This document shows, piece after piece, positions 7,919-16,476 of a stretch of DNA of 21,060 bases. The notes below the pieces were generated by a model that did not search any database, was not told where the DNA came from, and saw only the letters and a program-made list of their open reading frames with translations. Both the position numbers and the translations under genes were made by a program. The first letter of the stretch is position 1; every line of letters starts with the position of its first letter. The DNA is from JACDBE01 sp051002015 (GTDB lineage: Bacteria > Actinomycetota > Acidimicrobiia > Spongiisociales > UBA5794): the NCBI GenBank assembly GCA_051002015.1, contig JBPCMS010000053.1:1-21060 (forward strand), written 5' to 3'.

Positions 7919-8968
7919 GTGCGTGGACTGCTCGCTCTCACCATGCTCGCCCTGCTCGCCGCCTGTGCCGAGGACGAGCCGCTCGCCGTCCAGACCCGGC
8001 GCCCCCCGGACACCGCGCTGGCCGCCACCGACATCACGGGGACCACGGTCCCGCCGCCCACCACCACGACCCTTGCCGAGCGCCGGCCGCTGGTGATCAG
8101 CGCCACCGGGGACGTCAACCTCGACCCCGGCTACATCCCCGCCCTCGCCGCCGAGGGCTACGCCTACCCGTGGACCGGGCTCCAGAACCTGTTCCTGCTC
8201 GACGACCTCACCGTGGTCAACCTGGAATGCGCCGCCTCCGACCTCGGTCGGCCCGAACCCAAGGAATTCGTCTTTCGCTGCGACCCGGACGCCCTCGACG
8301 ACATGCGGGCGGCAGGGGTCGAGGTGGCCAACCTGGGGAACAACCACTCGGGCGACTATGGCAAGGAGGCCCTGGTCGATTCGGTCGCCCAGCTCGCCGC
8401 CAACGACATCGCCTCGGTGGGTGCGGGAGCCGACGCCGCCGAGGCGCACCGGGCGGCCCTGTTCGAGATCGACGGCTGGAAGGTGGCGGTGGTCGGGTTC
8501 GGCGGGGTGTTCCCGACCCCCGACTGGTTCGCCACCGCCGACCGACCCGGGATGGCGGACGGCGACACCATCGAGACCATGGTGGCGGCGGTGGAGGCGG
8601 CGGACGCCGTCGCCGACATCGTGCTCGTCACCATCCACTGGGGGGTCGAGCTCGACACCACGCCCCGTCCCGAGGACCGGGAGCGGGCCGAGGCGATGAT
8701 CGCCGCCGGGGCCGACGCCATCTTCGGGCACCACGCCCACCGGCTCCAGCCGCTGGAGATCGTCGACGGGGTTCCGGTGGCGTGGGGTCTGGGCAACTTC
8801 GTGTGGCCCACCCACTCGGACGCCGGGTCGACCACCGCCGTCGCCCAGATCGTCTTCGATCCGGATGGCACCGTCGAGGCCTGCCTGCTCCCCGTCTTCA
8901 TCGACCGGCCCGGTCACCCGGTCCTCCAGGTGGAGTACGACCCAGAGGATCCCTGCGCCAATGGGTGA
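7919..8968 (+). CDS. CapA family lipoprotein (PGA_cap-type metallophosphatase fold)
   Basis: A 349-residue exported lipoprotein. Signal peptide MRGLLALTMLALLAAC has lipobox Cys16, then a linker rich in P and T (about 25-55). The CapA/PGA_cap fold of the calcineurin-like superfamily follows. Metal-site motifs in order are GDVNLDP (64-70), NLECAAS (101-107) and NLGNNHSGDYG (138-148). Later ones are TIHWGVE, GHHAHRLQP and GLGNFVW. CapA proteins act in poly-gamma-glutamate or capsule synthesis, but most orphan CapA homologues have no assigned substrate, and there are no capB/capC genes here. The GTG start is chosen because it begins the signal peptide and lies at leaderless distance from a -10. 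The gap to the preceding HTH gene is 69 bases on the same strand, with no clear terminator. Confidence 0.88.
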   Translation: MRGLLALTMLALLAACAEDEPLAVQTRRPPDTALAATDITGTTVPPPTTTTLAERRPLVISATGDVNLDPGYIPALAAEGYAYPWTGLQNLFLLDDLTVVNLECAASDLGRPEPKEFVFRCDPDALDDMRAAGVEVANLGNNHSGDYGKEALVDSVAQLAANDIASVGAGADAAEAHRAALFEIDGWKVAVVGFGGVFPTPDWFATADRPGMADGDTIETMVAAVEAADAVADIVLVTIHWGVELDTTPRPEDRERAEAMIAAGADAIFGHHAHRLQPLEIVDGVPVAWGLGNFVWPTHSDAGSTTAVAQIVFDPDGTVEACLLPVFIDRPGHPVLQVEYDPEDPCANG

Positions 8969-8991
8969 CGCACCATCGACCCCGGTCGCCC

Positions 8992-9115
8992 ACCCCCACC
9001 GGTAAGCCACAAACCGACCAGTCCGTCGGTCTACGGCTCACCGGTCGCCGGCTACCCCCACCGGTGAGCCACAAACCGACCAGTCCGTCGGTCTACGGCT
9101 CACCGGTCGCCAGCT
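8992..9115. repeat. Two tandem 62-bp units, each a long imperfect hairpin
   Basis: Copy 1 is 8992-9053 and copy 2 is 9054-9115, identical except at two positions (A/G in GTAAGCC versus GTGAGCC, and G/A near the end). In copy 2, ACCGGTGAGCC and GGCTCACCGGT form an 11-bp perfect outer stem. ACCGAC/GTCGGT forms an inner 6-bp stem with loop CAGTCC and a symmetric 4-nt internal loop between. The units lie between capA and hppA, 24 bp after the capA-like stop. They may act as a transcription terminator or be a small palindromic repeat family. The rest of this 253-bp gap holds only a candidate hppA promoter. Confidence 0.9.
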
Positions 9116-9158
9116 ATTGGCCGGCTGATCGATTGGCCGGGGGCGCGGCCTTGTCTTC

Positions 9159-9164
9159 TACACT
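9159..9164 (+). promoter_or_regulatory. Candidate -10 element for hppA
   Basis: TACACT fits the actinobacterial -10 pattern and would give a leader of about 50 bases before the GTG start. The nearest -35-like hexamer (TTGGCC, 9133-9138) is 20 bp away, too far for confidence. The repeats just upstream would isolate this promoter from capA. Confidence 0.35.
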
Positions 9165-9221
9165 CCCGCCGTCTCGTGCCCGGGTGCGACAGGTGCCCCG
9201 TTCGACCACCGTGAGGGATTC

Positions 9222-11573
<2,352 letters not shown>

Positions 11574-11586
11574 TCGGGGGTCCCGG

Positions 11587-11600
11587 GCGGCGACGGCCGC
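11587..11600 (+). terminator. Weak hairpin after hppA
   Basis: GCGGC (11587-11591) pairs with GCCGC (11596-11600) around loop GACG, within a wider GGGGT...CCCC frame. There is no U-tract. It could be the end of the hppA transcript, but in such GC-rich sequence this is weak. Confidence 0.3.
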
Positions 11601-11643
11601 TGCCGGTGGCAACCCCAGATCAAGCGCAAAGCCCCACCGGACC

Positions 11644-11649
11644 TAGATT
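11644..11649 (+). promoter_or_regulatory. -10 element of the dedA gene, leaderless arrangement
   Basis: TAGATT lies 6 bases before the GTG start at 11656, and there is no Shine-Dalgarno. This spacing suggests that transcription starts at or next to the start codon. Confidence 0.45.
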
Positions 11650-11655
11650 CCCCCT

Positions 11656-12324
11656 GTGACCCCATTGTACGCCGCCCTCGGCTTCCTCGATCCCGAGAGG
11701 ATCCTGCGCACCGGGGGGCTGGCGCTGCTCGCCTTCATCGTGTTCGCCGAGTCGGGGTTGCTGGTCGGCTTCTTCCTCCCCGGCGACTCGCTGCTGTTCA
11801 TCGCCGGGTTCCTCGCCTCGGAGGCCGGAGGGCACATCCTGCCCCCGCTGCCGTGGGTGCTGCTGGTGACGTTCGTGGCCGCCGTGGTCGGCGACCAGGT
11901 GGGCTACCTGTTCGGGAGGAAGGTTGGTCCCGCGCTGTTTCACCGGCCCGATTCCCGGTTCTTCCGGCAGTCCAACGTCGAGAAGGCGCACGCCTACTTC
12001 GAGAAGTACGGGCCCAAGACCATCGTGCTCGCCCGGTTCGTCCCCATCGTGCGCACCTTCGCTCCGGTTGTGGCGGGGGTGGCGGACATGAACTACCGGA
12101 CGTTCGTCACCTACAACGTGGTCGGCGGGCTGCTGTGGGCGGTGGGGGTCACCACCCTCGGCTACTTCCTCGGCGAGATCGACGTGGTCAAGGAGAACAT
12201 CGAGATCGCCATCATCGTCATCGTCGTGGTGTCGGTGATGCCGGTGGTGATCGAGGTGTGGCGCCATTGGCGAGCGGCACGAAAGACGCAGGCCTCACCG
12301 GTCGACTCGGGCCCATCCGACTGA
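11656..12324 (+). CDS. DedA family membrane protein
   Basis: A 222-residue polytopic membrane protein of the DedA/SNARE-associated (VTT) superfamily. Conserved blocks are FAESGLLVGFFLPGDSLLF (about 30-48), VAAVVGDQVGYLFGRKVG (about 73-90) and RFVPIVRTFAPVVAGVADM (about 126-144). It ends with a long hydrophobic helix and a basic, polar tail. Known family members act in undecaprenyl phosphate or lipid scrambling and flipping and in proton-motive-force homeostasis; the exact substrate cannot be read here. A GTG start at leaderless distance from TAGATT is used. The gene follows hppA after 82 bases and is closed by a strong hairpin. Confidence 0.92.
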   Translation: MTPLYAALGFLDPERILRTGGLALLAFIVFAESGLLVGFFLPGDSLLFIAGFLASEAGGHILPPLPWVLLVTFVAAVVGDQVGYLFGRKVGPALFHRPDSRFFRQSNVEKAHAYFEKYGPKTIVLARFVPIVRTFAPVVAGVADMNYRTFVTYNVVGGLLWAVGVTTLGYFLGEIDVVKENIEIAIIVIVVVSVMPVVIEVWRHWRAARKTQASPVDSGPSD

Positions 12325-12325
12325 G

Positions 12326-12384
12326 CCCCCCAACTTTGAGCGCCTCACACTGCCGAGCAGTGTCACTCGCTCAAAGTTTGGGGG
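12326..12384. terminator. Long two-part hairpin after dedA
   Basis: It starts one base after the dedA stop. The outer arm CCCCCAACTTTGAGCG pairs with CGCTCAAAGTT(T)GGGGG, with a single bulged T. An inner stem ACACTGC/GCAGTGT (12347-12353 / 12357-12363) has loop CGA. It is a stable, probably transcription-ending structure with no poly-U on the plus strand. Confidence 0.75.
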
Positions 12385-12421
12385 ATTGCGCTCCAGCGCC
12401 TGGCAGTTCCCGCCAGGAATC

Positions 12422-12451
12422 TTGACAGCCGGGACCGCGAATACCTACCTT
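12422..12451 (+). promoter_or_regulatory. Sigma-70-type promoter of the envelope cluster
   Basis: A consensus -35 TTGACA (12422-12427), an 18-bp spacer and -10 TACCTT (12446-12451). It lies 36 bases before the ATG at 12488, with a Shine-Dalgarno GGAGGT (about 6 bases upstream). This is the best consensus promoter in the window and lies directly after the dedA terminator. Confidence 0.7.
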
Positions 12452-12487
12452 CGTGGTTTAGCCCCGACGGCCGCATGGAGGTCCGCC

Positions 12488-13453
12488 ATGCGAATCACCC
12501 GCCGACAGGTCCTCAAGCTGGCAGCTGCCCACGGCGTGCTGCTGTCCCTCCCCCGCGCCGCCCGGGCCGTTGTCAAGGTGGCGCCCGGGGACGGCTTCGT
12601 CGCCGCCGCCCGTTTCGGCGACCACCTGGCCGTGGCCATCACCACCGCCAGCGCGGCACGCATCGACTTCTTCTCGCCCGACACCGGCGCCCGCACCAGG
12701 CGCGCCATCTCCATCCCCGAGCCGCTCCGGATCGGCGGGCTCGCCGTGTTCGCCGGGACCATGCACGTCGGCGGGCACGTCCTGGTCGAAGGCCCGCCGG
12801 TCGAGCTCGAAGCCGGCGACTACCGCGACGTGATGGAGCCGGGGGACGAGGACGATCCCGGCTTCGCCGACTTCCCCACGGGCGGCACCATCGTGGTGCG
12901 CTCGTACGACCTGATCCCGTGGGTGGCGGCGGTCGAGCCGGACGGCGCCGAGCTGGGACCGGTCACCCGGTTCGAGGATCACCGCGGCGTGGTCCGCGGC
13001 TTCACTCCCCACACCGGCGACGTCGCGGTGTGGATCGCCGAGTGCCCCGAGGGGACCAACTTCTCGGCGCTGGCGGTGCGCGCCTTCCGCCGCTCCGACC
13101 GCACCGAGATCGCCGGGCTGTCGTTGGGGACCGACGACGTCGACGTCGCCTCGGTGCTGTCGGTGAGCGACGGGACCGGTGCCATCCTCGCCTCCAACGA
13201 CCACGGGCTCCCCCGGTTCTGGGAGGTGTCGGGCGAGACCTTGACCGAGCTCCGCCTGCCCGACGAGGGCGTGCGCCGGGCGGTGGTGCAGATGTTCCTG
13301 GTCGGATCGACGTACCACGTGATCACCGCCGACCGCGAGGACGGGACCGTCAGGCAGTGGAAGCGGAGCGGCTCGCACTGGGCGGCGGTCGAATCGCCGG
13401 AGAGGAATCTGGTCGCCACCGGGAACGTCGATCTGGAGATGTCGAACGCATGA
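12488..13453 (+). CDS. Tat-exported protein of unknown function
   Basis: A 321-residue protein. The N-terminus MRITRRQVLKLAAAHGVLLSLPRAARA is a twin-arginine signal (Arg5-Arg6 in TRRQVLK) with a cleavage-like ARA about residue 27. The mature part is acidic and beta-rich in appearance, with recurrent short blocks (for example DGFVAAARFGDHLAVAIT, TGDVAVWIAECPEG, GTGAILASNDHG, STYHVITADREDG). That would suit a beta-propeller-like fold, but I recognise no specific family or catalytic motif. The ATG is chosen for the Shine-Dalgarno GGAGGT and the Tat motif; the open frame from 12386 lies upstream of and across the promoter. It is the first of three plus-strand genes likely transcribed together. 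Confidence 0.75.
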   Translation: MRITRRQVLKLAAAHGVLLSLPRAARAVVKVAPGDGFVAAARFGDHLAVAITTASAARIDFFSPDTGARTRRAISIPEPLRIGGLAVFAGTMHVGGHVLVEGPPVELEAGDYRDVMEPGDEDDPGFADFPTGGTIVVRSYDLIPWVAAVEPDGAELGPVTRFEDHRGVVRGFTPHTGDVAVWIAECPEGTNFSALAVRAFRRSDRTEIAGLSLGTDDVDVASVLSVSDGTGAILASNDHGLPRFWEVSGETLTELRLPDEGVRRAVVQMFLVGSTYHVITADREDGTVRQWKRSGSHWAAVESPERNLVATGNVDLEMSNA

Positions 13454-13491
13454 GCCGTTCCGTCACCGCAGCCGGCCGAGGGGTGTAGACC

Positions 13492-14244
13492 GTGGTCTGC
13501 TTCACCACACCCACCTACGCCAATCGGAACCTCAACAACACGACGCTGCGCAGCACCATCGGCGGGTACCCCATCAAGTACGACGGCGACTGCGACGGCA
13601 TCACCAGCAGCGCCGCCTATCCGTTCCACAACACCATCGTGGCCAAGCTGGACCGGTGGGCCACCGCCACCAACTTCTACGCCTCGACCTACGGCGGGCT
13701 CAACCTGTCGTGGATCGGCCACCTGGGGACGTACCGCGACTTCTCGGGCAACCCTTCGTGGCACTACCGGGCCAGGGCCTGGGACATCTCCCATCTGGAG
13801 TGGACCAACGGCACCTCGCTCGACATCTGCCACGGGGCCCACGCCGCCGAGGCTCTCAGCATCCGTCGTCGCTACCTGGCCGCCGAGGCGCTGCTGCGCC
13901 GGCACTTCCGGACGGTGCTCAACGGCTACTACAACACCGCCCACGAGACCCACTTCCACATCGACAACGGCTGCCAGATGGAGCCGTTGAACACGTCGCT
14001 CCGCTCCCACACGCTGTTCATGCAGCTGATCGCCAACAACTTCATGTTCAAGGACCTGGTGGTCGACGGGGTCTGGGGACCGGCCACCCAGGACGCCTTC
14101 ATGGAGGCACGGTCGGTGATGAACATGCTGTGTCTGCATCCACGCAGCATCCTGAGCAACTACATCACCTTCCTCAACTACATCGCTCGGCACGGCTTCG
14201 CCAACCACTCGCTCGGGGTGTACAAGTACCCGGGGTGCACCTGA
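13492..14244 (+). CDS. M15/extensin-like zinc peptidase with peptidoglycan-binding-like segment
   Basis: A 250-residue protein. SWHYRARAWD (residues 89-98) resembles the M15 motif SxHxxGxAxD, with Gly replaced by Ala, giving candidate zinc ligands His91 and Asp98. HETHFH (151-156) supplies ExHxH with His154 and His156. VVDGVWGPATQDAF (190-203) resembles a peptidoglycan-binding-domain repeat. Together these suggest a D,D- or L,D-peptidase-like cell-wall hydrolase, but whether it is active is unproven. An in-frame TAG lies two codons before the GTG at 13492, so no longer N-terminus is possible. GAGGGGTG just upstream is the likely Shine-Dalgarno. There is no signal peptide, which is odd for a wall enzyme. 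It sits 38 bp after the Tat-protein gene and overlaps the next gene by 10 bp. Confidence 0.6.
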   Translation: MVCFTTPTYANRNLNNTTLRSTIGGYPIKYDGDCDGITSSAAYPFHNTIVAKLDRWATATNFYASTYGGLNLSWIGHLGTYRDFSGNPSWHYRARAWDISHLEWTNGTSLDICHGAHAAEALSIRRRYLAAEALLRRHFRTVLNGYYNTAHETHFHIDNGCQMEPLNTSLRSHTLFMQLIANNFMFKDLVVDGVWGPATQDAFMEARSVMNMLCLHPRSILSNYITFLNYIARHGFANHSLGVYKYPGCT

Positions 14245-15182
14245 CCACCGGTCCGTCCGTCTTGCTCCGGGTGGCGGCGTCGGCACTCGTCTTCCTGCTG
14301 GTGGCTGGGTGCAGCGGCGATGTCGACACCCCGGCCACCACCGGCAACAACACCGCAGAGACGGCGCATTCGACCACCACCACCTCGGGGAGCACCACAG
14401 GGCTGGCGCCGCGGCCGCAACGGTGGTTCGGGATCGCCGACGGTGCGGTGGTCGTCGCCGAGGGCGACCGGATGGCCCCGGTGGTCGAGCCGGGGGCGTT
14501 CGAGGGCTTCGGGGCGGAGCCGGCCATGGTGCGGCTCGGCGCCGAGACGCTGTTCCTCAGCTTCTGCTGCGAACCGGCGGATGGCATCATCGCCGCCCTC
14601 GATCTTGCCTCGGGGACCATGCTCGATTTCGGCACGGGGGTCGCCGCCTCGGCCACGGCGGACGACCGGTGGCTGCGGGTGCTGACCAACGGGATGCAGG
14701 TGGCGGTGGAGGCGCCGGGCGCCGACCCGATGACCAGCACCGCTCGGGAGTTCCTCATGCCGAGCCGCAGCGCTCTCTCCCCTGACGGAGATCTGATGGC
14801 GGTGGTGGGCGTGACCGCCGGCGAGGACATCCTGCTGGCGGTCGAGCCGGGAACCGTCTTCCTGGAGGACGGGGTCGAGCTGGCCCGCGGCTCCCAGAAC
14901 CGGGTGACGCCGAACAACCCGGTGATCGACGCAGAGGGGCGGGTCTGGTACGTCAAGGATAGGCGCCGCGCCGGGGTGCGCAACCAGGGGGTGATCGTCG
15001 ACCCCGCCAGCGGCGAGATCGTCGAGGAGTTCGACTACCCCAAGGACGTGCTCGACCAGGACTTCGACGGGTCCGGCCAGTGGCTCATCATCGTGTACGA
15101 GGACGGCACCCTGGGATGGCGGTCGATCACCGGGGAGATGGGGGAGCTTGCCGGCACCGGTTGGGTGACCGCCGACTGGTAG
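14235..15182 (+). CDS. Lipoprotein of unknown function, possible beta-propeller
   Basis: 315 residues. The signal peptide has an Arg12, a hydrophobic core and lipobox LVAGC with Cys26, followed by a T/S-rich linker (about 30-55). The mature domain contains repeats of the type DGIIAALDLASGTML, SALSPDGDLMAVVG, DAEGRVWYVKD and GVIVDPASGEIVEEF, which resemble propeller blades of TolB or quinoprotein type. I recognise no named family. The GTG at 14235 overlaps the end of the peptidase gene by 10 bp and gives a normal signal peptide; a TTG at 14262 and a GTG at 14271 are later alternatives. The longer open frame from 13656 is the shadow of the peptidase gene. It is the last gene of the envelope cluster, convergent with dinB and only 34 bp from it. 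Confidence 0.75.
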   Translation: MHLTTGPSVLLRVAASALVFLLVAGCSGDVDTPATTGNNTAETAHSTTTTSGSTTGLAPRPQRWFGIADGAVVVAEGDRMAPVVEPGAFEGFGAEPAMVRLGAETLFLSFCCEPADGIIAALDLASGTMLDFGTGVAASATADDRWLRVLTNGMQVAVEAPGADPMTSTAREFLMPSRSALSPDGDLMAVVGVTAGEDILLAVEPGTVFLEDGVELARGSQNRVTPNNPVIDAEGRVWYVKDRRRAGVRNQGVIVDPASGEIVEEFDYPKDVLDQDFDGSGQWLIIVYEDGTLGWRSITGEMGELAGTGWVTADW

Positions 15183-15216
15183 GCGTGGTCATCGGCTCGG
15201 GGTCACAGGTCCTCGG

Positions 15217-16476
15217 TCACCGGTCCCTGGTGGACAGGTCCCGAAACTCGTCGGGGACGGCGCTGGTCCGTTCGCCGAGGACCAGCGACGCCGGACCGAT
15301 CGCATCGGTGCCGTAACGCTTGCGCAGGGCGTCGATGGCAAGATCGAGCTCGTGGCGGTTCCGCTCCTCCTCCGACCCCGAGCGATGCAGGTCGCCGCCC
15401 AACGTCTCCCCGAAGGGCAGCTCGAGCTGGAGATGCGGTGACCTTGACAGCTGCGACACCGCGATCCCGAGCAGGTTCACCAACCGCCCCGCCCCGGTCT
15501 CGGTGATCCCGTCCTCGGCCAGCCCGACGGCAAGCTCGGCGATCGCCGGGGTGGTGGCGATCGGGGCGTGCAGGGTGGCGCTGCGGGTGATGGCGGTCAT
15601 GTCGTCGAAGCGGACCCGGGCGGTGACCGTCCTGCCCGCCAGCTCCTTGGCCCGCAGCCTGCGCCCCACCCTGTCGGCGAGATCGATGAGGACGCGGGAC
15701 CGGACCGCAGGATCGGCTCCGCCTCGCCCGAAGGCGGACTGGGCCCCGACCGACTTGAGTCGGTGGCTGGTGACCACCGGCCGGGGGTCGCGGTTCCACG
15801 CCAGGGCGTGGAGATGGGCGCCCGCCGACCGGCCGAGATGATGGCGCAGGGTCGTGGGGGCGGTGGCGGCGAGCTGTCCCACCGTGGCGATGCCCAGCTC
15901 GGCAAGCCGGCCCTCCGTCTTCCTGCCGACCCCCCAGATGGCACGCACCGGGAGGGCGTGGAGGAAGTCGAGCTCGGTCGCCGGGTCGATCACCAGCAGC
16001 CCGTCGGGCTTGGCGGTCTGGCTGGCCACCTTGGCCAGGAACTTGGTGCTGGCCACCCCCACCGACAGGACCAGCTCGGTTTCCTCCCGCACCCGTTGTC
16101 GCAGCCGGCGGGCGATCTCGACGCTCGAGCCGAACAGGTGGGTGGACCCGGAGACGTCGAGGAACGCCTCGTCGATCGAGATCTGCTCGATGACCGGGGT
16201 GAAGTCGGCGCAGATGGTGAACACCTCGCCGGAGAGCCGGGCGTAGTCGGCGAAGTGGCCGGCGACCACGATCAACCCGGGGCACAGCCGTCTCGCCACC
16301 GCGGTCGACATCGCCGAGCGCACCCCGAACTGCCTGGCTTGGTAGCTCGCCGCCAGGATGACCCCTTCGCCCACCGCCATCGCCTTGCCCCGCAGCGCCG
16401 GGTCGCGGACCTGCTCGGCGGTGGCGTAGAAGGCGTCGAGGTCGACGTGGAGGATCGGGGGCGGGTCGCCGGTCAC
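15217..16476 (-). CDS. dinB: DNA polymerase IV (Y-family translesion polymerase)
   Basis: A 419-residue Y-family DNA polymerase that copies damaged DNA. Catalytic residues are visible: HVDLDAF (Asp12) and SIDEAFLDVSG (Asp102, Glu103). The block SVGVASTKFLAKVASQTAKPDG (by position about residues 138-159) and the helix-hairpin-helix WGVGRKTEGRLAELGI are typical of DinB. Near the C-terminus, QLELPF (in HLQLELPFGE) is a good beta-clamp-binding motif. The GTG at 16474-16476 overlaps the helicase stop (GTGA), so it is translationally coupled and shares the SOS promoter. A 760-codon frame reading through into the helicase region is only a shadow. Confidence 0.93.
   Translation of the reverse strand: MTGDPPPILHVDLDAFYATAEQVRDPALRGKAMAVGEGVILAASYQARQFGVRSAMSTAVARRLCPGLIVVAGHFADYARLSGEVFTICADFTPVIEQISIDEAFLDVSGSTHLFGSSVEIARRLRQRVREETELVLSVGVASTKFLAKVASQTAKPDGLLVIDPATELDFLHALPVRAIWGVGRKTEGRLAELGIATVGQLAATAPTTLRHHLGRSAGAHLHALAWNRDPRPVVTSHRLKSVGAQSAFGRGGADPAVRSRVLIDLADRVGRRLRAKELAGRTVTARVRFDDMTAITRSATLHAPIATTPAIAELAVGLAEDGITETGAGRLVNLLGIAVSQLSRSPHLQLELPFGETLGGDLHRSGSEEERNRHELDLAIDALRKRYGTDAIGPASLVLGERTSAVPDEFRDLSTRDR

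Noticed and set aside
7919..8968. Poly-gamma-glutamate capsule locus
   Set aside because: Only a CapA-family protein is present; no capB, capC or capE-like genes flank it.
8992..9115. CRISPR array
   Set aside because: Only two head-to-tail units with no unique spacers and no cas genes; each unit is itself a hairpin.
12386..12487. Upstream start for the Tat-exported protein
   Set aside because: It would begin before the TTGACA/TACCTT promoter and bury the Tat signal internally.
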